Notes: generated by a model from the sequence alone, not told the origin. Positions 1-8,689 are shown, counted from the first letter of the stretch. The stretch: 54,286 bases of DNA from an uncultured Verrucomicrobia subdivision 3 bacterium (GCA_903870815.1 CAIQEI010000032.1:1-54286); one strand, 5' to 3'. Numbers and translations are program-made.

Positions 1-32
1 CCACTGACCCGCTGAACCTTCGACGCGGTTTC

Positions 33-143
33 GTCCAACCCGGGAATGCAATTAACCTGAAGTGAAGCGGCGGAACATCCTCACTTATACCATATCTCGC
101 TCCGCTTCACTTCAGGTTAACTACATTCCTTCTGCTGTTAGAC
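33..143 (-). other. attC-like integron recombination site
   Basis: The ends match integron core consensus: GTCCAAC at 33-39 (RYYYAAC) and GTTAGAC at 137-143 (GTTRRRY). Between them lies a long inverted repeat with arms 43-70 and 102-129. The inner 19 bp of each arm are perfectly complementary and the outer 9 bp carry two mismatches, with a 31-bp centre. A total length of 111 bp fits attC sites. Because the core motifs are reciprocal, orientation comes from context. The only nearby gene is on the minus strand and stops 22 bp before this site, as expected for a cassette read on the minus strand. Alternative: an unrelated long hairpin such as a MITE-like element. Confidence 0.55.
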
Positions 144-701
144 AGCGTGGTTAGTGACATTCTCATCACGTCTTCAATTCTCTCCGTCTCCGCAACTCAG
201 CCGCAAAAGCTCTGGCCTCGGCAAAAAGCTCGTCGGTGTGCTTCCCCGGATTCCACTCAAACTCGGCAACGGTGCGAACACGTGCCTGCTTTAGTGAAAA
301 CGATCTGAAACACGACAACGCTCGCTCCGATACAACCAACTGCTTGTCTCGCAAGCCAAAATCATCTCGCTCCGCTTCGCCCGTAATTTGTAGCCAACGA
401 AATGACGGTAGCTTACGGTTTGGAAATAGCTCACGAAATTGTGAGGAGCAACTGACCTCAACGTCTGTCAGCTCAAAACCTGAAAAACTCTCTGCCTGCA
501 ATGCTGCGGCGACCTGCTCCGTGCAAATATAAACAGGATGAGTCGTGAGCAAATCATCACCTAACCAACCATCGAACTGATAATGTAGATGCTTAATCCG
601 CAACGGCTCTACCGAACGGTCAACAGCGATGTTGTCGCCCCAACCGCCTGCAACTTCTGGTTCTATGACATGAAATTGCATGACGTGTGAACGGTGTCTA
701 A
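39..701 (-). mobile_element. candidate integron gene cassette, one gene
   Basis: Read on the minus strand, this stretch begins at a GTTAGAC core site (702-696). After 14 nt it reaches an ATG, carries one 171-codon gene, and ends in the attC-like palindrome. That is the standard single-gene cassette layout. The core heptamer at 696-702 has the same sequence as the one opening the attC at 137-143. No integron integrase is visible in the window, and no second full attC was found on the far side of 702. The cassette may be solitary, or the rest of an array may lie outside the window to the left. Confidence 0.5.
166..681 (-). CDS. hypothetical protein carried by cassette
   Basis: A 171-residue soluble protein with no signal peptide or membrane segment. 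I do not recognise a named family. Aromatic and acidic stretches (EPEVAGGWGDN near the N-terminus, then HYQFDGWLGDDLL around residues 35-47) look like a folded domain, and the C-terminus is a charged helix rich in Glu, Ala and Arg. The start at 681 (MQFHVIEPE) is preferred over an upstream in-frame ATG at 714, because the 714 start would lie outside the cassette boundary at 696-702. The downstream attC-like site argues for a mobile gene. No function can be assigned from sequence alone. Confidence 0.75.
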   Translation of the reverse strand: MQFHVIEPEVAGGWGDNIAVDRSVEPLRIKHLHYQFDGWLGDDLLTTHPVYICTEQVAAALQAESFSGFELTDVEVSCSSQFRELFPNRKLPSFRWLQITGEAERDDFGLRDKQLVVSERALSCFRSFSLKQARVRTVAEFEWNPGKHTDELFAEARAFAAELRRRRELKT

Positions 702-1003
702 CATTCATATTCACCGGAACTCAGCCACTCCGGCTTTAGGCTAGATTTCTGTTGGCTCATGTAGCCATCTTTATCCTGACCCGTCAGCGTGTCAAACTCA
801 TTTTCAACGGGTTACGCCTCTAGCCAGACGGTGCAAAACCCATTTCCATGCGGCATTTCTTCGTTGTATAACAGTCCGACAAAAGCCGAACTGAGTTCGG
901 CTTTAGCCAGACTATTAAATGGCGACATCCTCACCATCGCCGCGCTCAAAACTGTCGCCGCAGTTTTCGTCAACCCCGCCTCCTATCGGTGATGCGCCGA
1001 AAC
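682..1003. other. non-coding stretch beside cassette
   Basis: No convincing gene. It holds the cassette boundary heptamer GTCTAAC at 696-702. A 67-codon plus-strand reading frame (789-992) has no recognisable features and is probably chance. If the cassette is genuine, an attI or a previous attC would be expected to begin near 702, but I see no second core site with a matching palindrome. Confidence 0.4.
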
Positions 1004-1162
1004 TCAAGCCGGCACGGATGACGTCGGCGGCGGCGGCGTTGACTTCAGTTTGTTCTCGTAATCTTCCAGCGATGGCGCGATGACGATGGCTTTCCGGGCG
1101 TAGGCGTGATGAATGGCGGTGCTACTGTGCCCCAGCGCGGCCTGCGCAAAGCGTTCGGGCAC
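1004..1162 (-). pseudogene. C-terminal remnant of a tyrosine recombinase/integrase
   Basis: The minus-strand reading from 1162 to the TGA at 1004 gives 52 residues. They contain the hallmark end of a tyrosine recombinase: ERFAQAALGHSS, then IHHAYARKA, with the LGHSS box histidine and the nucleophile Tyr of HHAYA about 11 residues later, followed by a charged tail (PSLEDYENK). The N-terminal arm-binding and core domains and the first catalytic Arg are absent. The frame stays open upstream only as the antisense of another gene. This is what remains after a deletion or insertion event. It lies about 300 bp from the candidate cassette. It is not an integron integrase as far as can be seen, since the diagnostic region is missing. 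Confidence 0.6.
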
Positions 1163-2296
1163 CCCCGGAAGCTTGCGGATACGTTTGCCGTGGATCCCAA
1201 TGACAAGAGCCGCACGGTGCACGTCGGCCCGTGGGGCGAGTTGATTAGCCGCAACATCATCCTCGAACGGCCGGCGGAACTGGTGACGGCCGAAGCAACC
1301 ACTTTGGGGCCAGAAACTTGGACGTTCAAGGGCATGAAACCCGAGGCCGTCAATCTTTTGTTGGCCAAAGCGGGTCTCAACCCCCAGCAAATCACCAGTT
1401 TGTTCAAGCCGGGGTCGGTCCAGGAGGATGGCGCCAACACGGTTCTCAAACCCTCCCCCGAATTTGTCGAGTCGCTGGATGCCCGAACGCGCCTCCAATT
1501 TTACACGGGCTTGGCTGGCTTGGGCGTGAACGAGCATTTGGATTCCCCCCTGTTTTTCCCGGCCAAAACCATTGAGTCCATCTACACGGATGAAAAGCTG
1601 CCACCGGAGGACGTCGCGAGTTTGAGGAAACTGGTTTATCAGAATGGCGAGGTTACCCTGCTGGCGAACTACCAGACGCTGATGGAACTGATGCCCACGG
1701 CTAAGCGGCGCGTGGACATGGCGCGGGCGCTTTCGCGGCAGCCGGCGGTATTTGCCGGACTGAGCATCAAGCCGGAGACAGACATTGATAAGATTGCTGC
1801 CTACTGGGGAAGGCTGGACGGCGTGCGCTTCAATGACATCCGTCCGATGCTGGAGGCCCTCGCCCGATTGCCCGAAGGCGGGAACATCAGCCTGTTTTAC
1901 CTGCTGCCCAAATTTGCCCGCGACCGTCTTTACACCTTCCCGCTGCCGCCCCAGCCGGGTGATCCCTACATGGACTGCAATTGGACCACCTATAATTTCC
2001 TGAATGAAGCAACCAACGGAAAACTGGCCAACGCCACCAACCTGGTTGATTTTCTGAATCAAAATTTTTATGCCGTCCAAACCCCTTCCGTTTGCGGCGA
2101 TATCCTGCTCGTGATGAATGACGAGCAAACCCAGATCCTGCACTCGGCGGTTTTTCTGGCTGATGACCTCGTTTTCACTAAAAACGGCGGGGGCATTAAC
2201 CAGCCCTGGATGATAATGCACATACCCGACCTGCTGGACGTTTATCATGGCACCAAGCCGGTCAAGGTGGTTTACATGCGCGAGAAGACAAATTGA
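1106..2296 (+). CDS. hypothetical protein, N-terminus probably truncated
   Basis: The frame runs 396 codons, but the first ~20 codons are antisense to the integrase remnant. Native coding probably begins near 1170, where the sequence becomes protein-like (DTFAVDPNDKSRTVHVGPWG). The protein is soluble, with many alpha-helical stretches. Its C-terminal third (about residues 285-390) has Trp/Asn-rich and aromatic segments ending in a VYHGTKPVKVVYMR strand. I do not recognise the family. The C-terminal part, with a Cys (DCNWTTYNF) and a later His (ILHSAVF), resembles papain-like folds only in a general way, and no catalytic assignment is made. The likely original N-terminus, including any signal peptide, has been lost to the adjacent recombination event. 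Confidence 0.6.
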   Translation: MMNGGATVPQRGLRKAFGHPRKLADTFAVDPNDKSRTVHVGPWGELISRNIILERPAELVTAEATTLGPETWTFKGMKPEAVNLLLAKAGLNPQQITSLFKPGSVQEDGANTVLKPSPEFVESLDARTRLQFYTGLAGLGVNEHLDSPLFFPAKTIESIYTDEKLPPEDVASLRKLVYQNGEVTLLANYQTLMELMPTAKRRVDMARALSRQPAVFAGLSIKPETDIDKIAAYWGRLDGVRFNDIRPMLEALARLPEGGNISLFYLLPKFARDRLYTFPLPPQPGDPYMDCNWTTYNFLNEATNGKLANATNLVDFLNQNFYAVQTPSVCGDILLVMNDEQTQILHSAVFLADDLVFTKNGGGINQPWMIMHIPDLLDVYHGTKPVKVVYMREKTN

Positions 2297-2415
2297 ACCC
2301 TCCTTGCGCCGAGGGATCAGTTGTACTACGCGATTGACATATTTGAGCCAGCTTGGCTTCATGAAAAAAGTTCAGCCGCAACCGCCGTCAAAATTTATTC
2401 TCCTGAGGACAAAAT

Positions 2416-2670
2416 ATGGCATTTTTAATATCGTTATTGGCAACCGGGGGGTTGATTATCTGGGCCATCCGGACTAAAAAATATTGTCAGGCGTTGTTTG
2501 TCTTTGTGGCGTTAATTGGCATCGTTTCGTTCCTGGCGGGCACATGGTATTTTAGCAATAACGACGCTTTTCCGGGGGCGCTGCTTATGGCGATCGGCGT
2601 CATGGCATTGCTGGGAACCGCCGTGGCCGTGAAACTATTATACTTCCGGACCGACAAGCCGGCCGCCTAG
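2416..2670 (+). CDS. small hypothetical membrane protein
   Basis: 84 residues with three hydrophobic segments (about residues 2-17, 25-45 and 52-73) and a short basic tail (YFRTDKPAA). The first segment starts directly after Met, so it is a signal anchor rather than a cleaved signal. No family recognised. It lies 119 bp after the preceding hypothetical gene and 131 bp before lepA, so it could be an independent unit. It resembles in size and topology the small membrane protein just downstream of lepA, but the two show no clear sequence similarity. Confidence 0.6.
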   Translation: MAFLISLLATGGLIIWAIRTKKYCQALFVFVALIGIVSFLAGTWYFSNNDAFPGALLMAIGVMALLGTAVAVKLLYFRTDKPAA

Positions 2671-2801
2671 CTTTTTGCCTCGCAATAAAATTTCCAAAAC
2701 GGCCAGTCTTTTCTCGCCGGCCCGGTAGCCTCATTCACGTCTAATTTCCTTTTCTTCAACCGTATTGCCGTTATGCTGTCGCGCTCTGATTTATTGATTA
2801 A

Positions 2802-4592
2802 ATGGACGCCGCACACATACGCAATTTCAGCATCATCGCCCACATTGACCACGGCAAGACGACGCTTTCCGACCGGCTGCTGCACATGACCGGCACCATC
2901 GCCACGCGCGACATGTCGGATCAACTGCTCGACGCGATGGATTTGGAGCGCGAGCGCGGCATCACCATCAAGGCGCATCCGGTCACGATGCTTTACACCG
3001 CCAAGAACGGCGAGACCTACGAGCTGAACCTTATCGACACGCCCGGCCATGTGGATTTTGCCTATGAAGTGTCGCGCAGCCTGAGCGCATGTGAAGGCGC
3101 GCTGCTCGTAATTGACGCGGCGCAGGGGGTTGAGGCGCAGACGGTGGCGAATTATCATCTCGCGGCGAAGTTGAACCTCACGATCATCCCTGTCATCAAC
3201 AAGATTGACCTCGGCCACGCGGATGTGCCCCAGGCGAAACGGCAGCTGGAGGATGTGCTGGCCATTCCCGCCGAGTGGGCCATTCCTTGCAGCGCCAAGC
3301 AGGGCATCGGCATCCAGGACATCCTGGAGGCCATCATCGAGCGCGTGCCGCCGCCGAAGCCGACGGGCGAACAAAGCTTGCAGGCGCTGGCGTTCGATTC
3401 ATATTTCGACACCTATAAGGGCGTGGTGACGCACGTACGCGTCTTCAACGGGGAATTGAAAGCCGGCCAGCAGGTGAAGCTTTTGCATTCCGGCAAAAAC
3501 GTCGAGGTCAAGGAAGTTGGCAGTTTCAATCCGAAACCTTACATCCGCGAGAAGCTGGAAGTCGGCGAGACGGGTTATTTTACAGCGAACATCAAGTCCG
3601 CGTCCGAGGTGAAGATGGGCGACACCATCACCGATGCGCGCAATCCTTCCAGCGTGCTGCCGGGCTTCAAGGAGATTCATCCGATGGTGTTCAGCGGGAT
3701 TTATCCCATCAACACGGCGGACTACGAGCAGTTGAAGCAGTCCATGGGCAAGCTCAAACTCAACGATTCCGCCTTCGTCTATTCGTCCGAAACATCCGTC
3801 GCGCTGGGCTTCGGCTTCCGCTGCGGCTTCCTGGGCCTTTTGCATCTGGAGATTGTGCAGGAGCGGCTGCGGCGCGAATACGACATGGACATCATCGCCA
3901 CCTATCCGAGCGTGGTCTACAAGGTCTATCTGTCCGACGGCACAATGAAGGAAATTGACAACCCCGCCTTCCTGCCGGACGTCACCTATATCGCCCGGAT
4001 CGAGGAGCCGATGGTGAAGGCCTTCGTCATCTGCCCGAACGAAAACATCGGCGACATGATGGCGCTGATTTCCGAGAAGCGCGGCAGCGTGGACCACACC
4101 GAAACTTTGGATTCCCGGCGCGTCATGCTCACGTCGCTGATTCCGCTGAACGAGATCCTCATTGATTTCCATGACCGCATCAAGAGCATCACGCGCGGTT
4201 TCGGTTCCATGGATTACGAGCCGGATAAATACGCCGAGAGCGACATGGTGAAGCTGGATTTGCTGGTGAACACCGAACCGATGGATGCCTTTTCGTGCAT
4301 CGTGCACCGGACGAAGGCGGAGGGCAGGGGACGGGTGCTGGCTGAGAAGCTCAAGGAAGTCATCCCGCGCCAGCAGTTCCAGGTGAAGATCCAGGCCGCC
4401 ATCGGCGGCAAGATTGTCGCGTCCGAGGTCATCAGCGCCTTCCGCAAGGACGTGACGGCGAAATGCTACGGCGGCGACGTCTCGCGCAAGCGCAAGCTTC
4501 TGGAAAAGCAGAAGGAAGGCAAAAAACGCATGAAATCCATCGGCAATGTGAACATCCCGCAGGAAGCCTTCATCGAAGTGCTGAAAGCCTGA
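2802..4592 (+). CDS. lepA: elongation factor 4 (LepA), ribosome-associated GTPase
   Basis: A translational GTPase that acts on ribosomes in the cytoplasm and is linked to back-translocation and initiation fidelity. At 596 residues it has the standard LepA length. G1 is AHIDHGKTT at residues 13-21, DTPGH is at 79-83 and NKID at 133-136. An EF-G-like domain II follows at about 190-280, and the C-terminal LepA domain ends in the basic stretch KRKLLEKQKEGKKRMK, followed by the usual VNIPQEAF tail motif. The ATG at 2802 gives the expected N-terminus (IRNFSIIAHIDHG). A 65-codon membrane protein follows after 12 bp. In many bacteria lepA precedes lepB, and the same order is seen here with one small gene between. 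Confidence 0.97.
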   Translation: MDAAHIRNFSIIAHIDHGKTTLSDRLLHMTGTIATRDMSDQLLDAMDLERERGITIKAHPVTMLYTAKNGETYELNLIDTPGHVDFAYEVSRSLSACEGALLVIDAAQGVEAQTVANYHLAAKLNLTIIPVINKIDLGHADVPQAKRQLEDVLAIPAEWAIPCSAKQGIGIQDILEAIIERVPPPKPTGEQSLQALAFDSYFDTYKGVVTHVRVFNGELKAGQQVKLLHSGKNVEVKEVGSFNPKPYIREKLEVGETGYFTANIKSASEVKMGDTITDARNPSSVLPGFKEIHPMVFSGIYPINTADYEQLKQSMGKLKLNDSAFVYSSETSVALGFGFRCGFLGLLHLEIVQERLRREYDMDIIATYPSVVYKVYLSDGTMKEIDNPAFLPDVTYIARIEEPMVKAFVICPNENIGDMMALISEKRGSVDHTETLDSRRVMLTSLIPLNEILIDFHDRIKSITRGFGSMDYEPDKYAESDMVKLDLLVNTEPMDAFSCIVHRTKAEGRGRVLAEKLKEVIPRQQFQVKIQAAIGGKIVASEVISAFRKDVTAKCYGGDVSRKRKLLEKQKEGKKRMKSIGNVNIPQEAFIEVLKA

Positions 4593-4604
4593 CCCCTCCT
4601 CATT

Positions 4605-4802
4605 ATGACCAAGAACAAATGGTATCGGGCACTGGGATTTGTGATGGTTCCGCTGGGACTCTTCCTGACCGTCGCCGCCTTCATGGCCCAAGGCAAGCCC
4701 GTCAACGGAATTCCTTGGGTCAAAATCGGACCCGTGGGTCTGATGTTGATCATCGGCGGCATCGGCCTCCTGTTTCTCCCGAACAAGATCAAATTCAAGT
4801 AA
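4605..4802 (+). CDS. small hypothetical membrane protein
   Basis: 65 residues with two transmembrane segments (about 10-28 and 41-58) joined by a short loop (QGKPVNGIPWVKIG) and ending in Lys residues. It starts 12 bp after the lepA stop, so it is probably co-transcribed with lepA. No family recognised. The small size and compact hairpin topology are those of many uncharacterised inner-membrane proteins. Confidence 0.65.
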   Translation: MTKNKWYRALGFVMVPLGLFLTVAAFMAQGKPVNGIPWVKIGPVGLMLIIGGIGLLFLPNKIKFK

Positions 4803-5063
4803 ACGGACTGAAACCGGACTGATTGATTTTTTGCAGTTGGTTCAACCTCGACTCACTTGATTTACCCGGCCGCTTGGGCCGCGCAAGCAGGGCAGGGGGC
4901 CAGTTATTTCGCCGTGCTTCAGACTGTGTCCTATCCGCATGATTAAGCGTTGTTTCAGCGGACCCGGCGGCCGGTCGCACAATGGGCACGGCAACGGATA
5001 TTTTGAAAACTAAACTTGATTTCACTATTCCCAATGAACCATTTAGGTGGAATCTTGTCTTTT

Positions 5064-5094
5064 ATTCGATATTTGAAATTCGTATTTTGAAATC
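5064..5094 (+). repeat. degenerate heptamer repeat upstream of lepB
   Basis: Four successive AT-rich heptamers (ATTCGAT, ATTTGAA, ATTCGTA, TTTTGAA) end 6 bp before the lepB start codon, in a 298-bp gap that otherwise holds no gene. The AT-richness could also contribute to a promoter or an unstructured leader. Heptameric repeats occur at two other loci in this window (13873-13900 and 36543-36641). Confidence 0.4.
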
Positions 5095-5100
5095 AACAAC

Positions 5101-6354
5101 ATGAGATTACGCTGGTTCATTTCCAAGACCGTTCGCGAGGCGTGCGCGGTGAAAAAACATTACCGCCGGCTGCTCCAGGCGCAGCGCGACTTGCTTTCGC
5201 CGCCGGCCATCGCGGCGGTGCAGTTGAAACTGGACGAGCTTGAGACGGTCCTGGGCGAGGGGGACACGGGCAAAATTCGCGTCAAGGCGGAGGAATTGCA
5301 GTCCGCCGCCGAGAAATGGATCAAACCGTATCCGAATGCCGCCTGGCGCGAAAACGTGGAGGTGTTGCTCGTGGCACTGGCCGTGGCGATGGCCATCCGG
5401 ACTTTTTTCCTCCAGCCTTTCAAGATTCCCACCGGCTCGATGCAGCCGACGCTGTTTGGGGTCACGTCGGTGCCGGATTTCACCAAGATCAATTACTGGC
5501 AGGAGGACAAGCTGAAGGAGCGCTCGGAGCTTTTTGAGCAGATTAAATTGCGCGATGCCATCCAGATTCCGACCGGCTGGGCGCGGGTGAAGGAGTGGCT
5601 GCACGGAAATTCCTACATCCGCGTTGTTGCGCAGGCGGATGGGATGGTTGATTCCGTCAGTCCACCGGTCAAATTTCTGATCTTCAACATCAAGCAAAGC
5701 CTCACCATCGGTGGGGTGGAGCATACCCTCTGGTTTCCGCCGGATTTTGGTGAGCAAGCGCTGGTAAAGCGCGCCGGATTGGATCCGACCCGCGTTTATC
5801 ATGCCGGCGACGAGGTGCTGAAGATGAAGGTCAGCGCCGGGGACCATCTGTTTGTGGACCGGCTGGCGTTCAATTTCCGTAAGCCGAAGCGGGGCGAAAT
5901 TGTGGTGTTTGAGACCAAAGGCATTGATCATCCTCAGATGCCGCAGGACCAGTTTTACATCAAACGGCTGGTGGTTTTGCCAAATGAAAAGGTTCAGATC
6001 GGCGATGACCGGCACCTGATCATTAACGGTGAGCGGCTTGACGCCGGAACGCCGCACTTCGAGCGGGTTTATGGGTTCGATCCCAGCCAGCCGCCGCACG
6101 AAAGCCAATTCTCCGGTCATGTGAACGGCACGGTGGCCACGAAGTTCGGGCTTTACCCGAATCTCGCCCCGAATTTCCCCGACGCCGCGACCGTCTATGA
6201 CAACGACGGCGAACGCTATATGGTGATGGGCGACAACACCTGCAACAGTTTCGATTCGCGTGCGTGGGGCAGTTTTCCCGCACAGAACGTCATCGGAAAA
6301 TCATTTTTTGTTTATTGGCCATTGACCGATCGGTTTGGCTGGGGCAACCGGTGA
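5101..6354 (+). CDS. lepB: signal peptidase I
   Basis: Membrane-bound serine protease that removes signal peptides from exported proteins. A cytoplasmic N-terminal extension of about 80 residues precedes one transmembrane helix (about 86-104). The catalytic Ser113 lies in PTGSMQPTL and the general-base Lys288 in FYIKRLVVLP. The box MGDNTCNSFDSRAWG at about 376-390 is the conserved C-terminal motif. At 417 residues the protein is longer than most type I peptidases, because about 130 residues lie between the Ser box and the VDRLAFNFRKPKRGEIVVF block. Long SPase I forms of this kind occur in several phyla. The gene lies downstream of lepA, matching the classic pairing. Confidence 0.95.
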   Translation: MRLRWFISKTVREACAVKKHYRRLLQAQRDLLSPPAIAAVQLKLDELETVLGEGDTGKIRVKAEELQSAAEKWIKPYPNAAWRENVEVLLVALAVAMAIRTFFLQPFKIPTGSMQPTLFGVTSVPDFTKINYWQEDKLKERSELFEQIKLRDAIQIPTGWARVKEWLHGNSYIRVVAQADGMVDSVSPPVKFLIFNIKQSLTIGGVEHTLWFPPDFGEQALVKRAGLDPTRVYHAGDEVLKMKVSAGDHLFVDRLAFNFRKPKRGEIVVFETKGIDHPQMPQDQFYIKRLVVLPNEKVQIGDDRHLIINGERLDAGTPHFERVYGFDPSQPPHESQFSGHVNGTVATKFGLYPNLAPNFPDAATVYDNDGERYMVMGDNTCNSFDSRAWGSFPAQNVIGKSFFVYWPLTDRFGWGNR

Positions 6355-6372
6355 TCTATTGCTAAATTGGAA

Positions 6373-7149
6373 ATGAAAGAGACGGTTTTCATCACGGGCG
6401 CATCCTCCGGCATTGGGCTGGAGCTGGCTAGGTGTTTTGCCGCGGAAAAGTCCACCCTCATCCTTGTTGCGCGCAGCGCGGCGGCGTTGGAAGCGCTCGC
6501 CGCCGAACTCCGCGGCCAACACCAAATTGAAGTCCACGTTATCACGGCGGATTTGGCGCAGCCGGAGTCGCCGCAGCGGGTTGTGGACGAATTGAAGGGC
6601 AGGGGAATCATGGTGGACGTGCTAGTCAACAACGCCGGTTTCGGATTGCATGGAAGCTTCGCGGAACTTCCCCTCGCCCGTCAGCTGGAAATCATCCAGG
6701 TCAATGTCGCGTCGCTCGTCGCGCTGACCGGCCTTTTTTTGCCGGCCATGGTCGAGCGCCGGCGCGGTGGCATACTAAACGTCGGTTCCGTGGCGGGATT
6801 TCTGCCCGGACCCAACATGGCGATTTATTATGCCAGCAAGGCCTTCGTCCAGTCGTTCAGCGAGGCGCTTTTCGAGGAGTTGCGCGGCACGGGCGTCAGC
6901 GTCACCAATCTTTGCCCCGGACCGACGGAATCGAATTTTTTCAAAGTTGCCCGCGGCCATCGCAGCCGGGAATTGCAGATCGCCAAGATGTCCACGGATG
7001 AAGTTGCCCGCGCTGGTCACCGCGCCTTCCGTACCGGGCAATGCGTAAAGGTGCCCGGGACCAAAAACCGGCTATTGGTGCAATTACCTAGAATCCTTCC
7101 CCGAATGGTCGTCCGACGATCCGTAGCCAAATACAACAAGTTAAAATGA
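6373..7149 (+). CDS. short-chain dehydrogenase/reductase
   Basis: Classical SDR of 258 residues. The Rossmann glycine motif TGASSGIG is at residues 8-15, NNAG lies near residue 88, and the catalytic Ser in VGSVAG and YYASK complete the active site. The C-terminal part (SRELQIAKMSTDEVARAGHRAF) resembles the DltE/YqjQ-like SDRs of unknown substrate. The ATG at 6373 is preferred to an in-frame TTG at 6367. The gene starts 18 bp after lepB and is probably in the same transcript, though the functions are not obviously related. The substrate cannot be predicted. Confidence 0.88.
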   Translation: MKETVFITGASSGIGLELARCFAAEKSTLILVARSAAALEALAAELRGQHQIEVHVITADLAQPESPQRVVDELKGRGIMVDVLVNNAGFGLHGSFAELPLARQLEIIQVNVASLVALTGLFLPAMVERRRGGILNVGSVAGFLPGPNMAIYYASKAFVQSFSEALFEELRGTGVSVTNLCPGPTESNFFKVARGHRSRELQIAKMSTDEVARAGHRAFRTGQCVKVPGTKNRLLVQLPRILPRMVVRRSVAKYNKLK

Positions 7150-7181
7150 CTTAAACCGCCTAAACGACAATTTTAAATGCT

Positions 7182-7217
7182 ATTAAATATAGATGCACAA
7201 TGTTTGTTATATTTAAT
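7182..7217. terminator. AT-rich inverted repeat between convergent genes
   Basis: Perfect 10-bp inverted repeat, ATTAAATATA at 7182-7191 and its complement at 7208-7217, with a 16-nt loop. It sits in the 82-bp gap between the convergent SDR and glgA genes, where a bidirectional terminator would be placed. The stem has no G-C pairs, so termination strength is doubtful. Confidence 0.35.
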
Positions 7218-7231
7218 CAATTTCCCTTGTC

Positions 7232-8689
7232 TCACGCTACAATCGCCGGCTTGCAGCATTTCTCGTAAACGTTCAGATAATTATGAACGGTCTGGTCCCA
7301 GGAAAAATCAGCTTTCATCGCGTTGCGCCGGCAGATTTGGAACAACTTCGCCTGACCATACAAAACCAGCGCCTTGCGAATCGCCTTGGCCAGCGAGCGC
7401 GAGGTGTATTCAAAAAACTTGATGCCGGTTGCCAGCCGGGGGTTTTGCGTCCAATCGATGACGCTGTCGTCGAGTCCACCGGTGGCGCGGACAATCGGAA
7501 TGGTCCCATACCGGAGGCTGTACATCTGGTTCAGGCCGCACGGCTCGAATCGCGACGGCATCAGGAAGAAATCACAACCGGCCTCAATCCGGTGCGCCAG
7601 CGTCTCATCGTATCCAAAATGAACGGCGACTTTTCCGGGAAATTGCCGGGCTAGGTCACGATAGCCGCGCTCGTATTCCGGCGAGCCGCTGCCCAGCAGC
7701 ACAAACTGCAGGTTGCCATTCAGCATTTCCGACAATGCGCCAAGCTGGATGTCCACGCCTTTTTGTTCCGCCAAGCGGGAAATGGTGCCAAAGAGCGGGA
7801 TGGATTCATTGACGGGCAATCCGAGATCTTTTTGCAGCTTCCGCTTGTTGAAGTTTTTTCCCGCCATGCGCCCGATGGTATACGGCTTGGGCAGGTGCGG
7901 ATTCCGGTTGGTGTTCCATTCGCCGTAGTCAACGCCGTTCAGAATGCCGATCAGGTTCTTTTGCCGCTGGCGCAATAAACCGTCGAGTCCGCAGCCGAGT
8001 TCCTCGGTGGTGATTTCGCGGGCGTAGCGTGGGCTGACAGTGGTGATAACATCCGCGTAAGCGATGCCGGCTTTCAGGCAGTTTAACAGACCGAAAAACT
8101 CCACCCCCTCGGTGTGGAACAGGTGTTCCGGCAGGTTGGTCAAGGCGAACGCCGCTTCCGGGAACACGCCCTGATAGGCCAGGTTGTGGATGGTCAGGCA
8201 GGTTGGCGGTGGATTCCCCCACCCTTCCGTTTTCTGCTGCAAGATCAGGGCCGGCACGAGGCCCACCTGCCAATCGTGTACGTGGACGACGTCCGGCCGC
8301 CATGGCAGATAGCGCGCCAGATGGGCGACGCATTTGGAGAAAAAGATAAAGCGCTCAGCGTTGTCCGCGTAGCTGAAATGGTTCTCCTGGTAAATTCCGG
8401 CGCGGTCAAAATATCCGGGCTGATCCACAAAATAGATCTTCAGCCCCCGCGCCACATCCAGTTCCCATAATTCCGCCTGAATGTGCTCCAGGCCCATTGG
8501 CAGGTCGAACTGCCAGTCGACCTTGCGCAGTGCCGGAAACTTCTCGCGAATGCCGCGGTAAAGCGGGGTGACGACCCGCGCCTCGTGTCCAGCGTTCGCC
8601 AGTGCCACCGCCAGTGCGCCGACCATGTCCGCCAGGCCGCCCGTCTTCGAATACGGATAGACTTCGCCGCTGGCGAGAAGAATATTCAT
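7232..8689 (-). CDS. glgA: glycogen synthase (ADP-glucose), GT5
   Basis: Transfers glucose from ADP-glucose to the growing alpha-1,4-glucan in glycogen synthesis. 485 residues, the usual length for bacterial GlgA. The N-terminus MNILLASGEVYPYSKTGGLAD carries the KTGGL ADP-glucose-binding motif at about residues 15-19. The C-terminal GT-B domain has PSRFEPCGLNQMYSLRYG, including the conserved Glu of the family, and a TGGLDDSV loop. It is transcribed alone, towards the SDR. No other glycogen gene is adjacent, so the pathway must be completed elsewhere in the genome. Confidence 0.96.
   Translation of the reverse strand: MNILLASGEVYPYSKTGGLADMVGALAVALANAGHEARVVTPLYRGIREKFPALRKVDWQFDLPMGLEHIQAELWELDVARGLKIYFVDQPGYFDRAGIYQENHFSYADNAERFIFFSKCVAHLARYLPWRPDVVHVHDWQVGLVPALILQQKTEGWGNPPPTCLTIHNLAYQGVFPEAAFALTNLPEHLFHTEGVEFFGLLNCLKAGIAYADVITTVSPRYAREITTEELGCGLDGLLRQRQKNLIGILNGVDYGEWNTNRNPHLPKPYTIGRMAGKNFNKRKLQKDLGLPVNESIPLFGTISRLAEQKGVDIQLGALSEMLNGNLQFVLLGSGSPEYERGYRDLARQFPGKVAVHFGYDETLAHRIEAGCDFFLMPSRFEPCGLNQMYSLRYGTIPIVRATGGLDDSVIDWTQNPRLATGIKFFEYTSRSLAKAIRKALVLYGQAKLFQICRRNAMKADFSWDQTVHNYLNVYEKCCKPAIVA

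Noticed and set aside
789..992. 67-codon plus-strand open frame near the cassette
   Set aside because: No ribosome binding site, family or structural pattern; it looks like chance open frame in the cassette flank.
1004..2362. 452-codon minus-strand frame
   Set aside because: Only its last ~52 codons are meaningful (integrase remnant). The rest is antisense to the hypothetical gene at 1106-2296 and has shadow-type composition.
3399..4691. 430-codon minus-strand frame across lepA
   Set aside because: Antisense shadow of lepA; rich in His, Arg and Asp with no family pattern.
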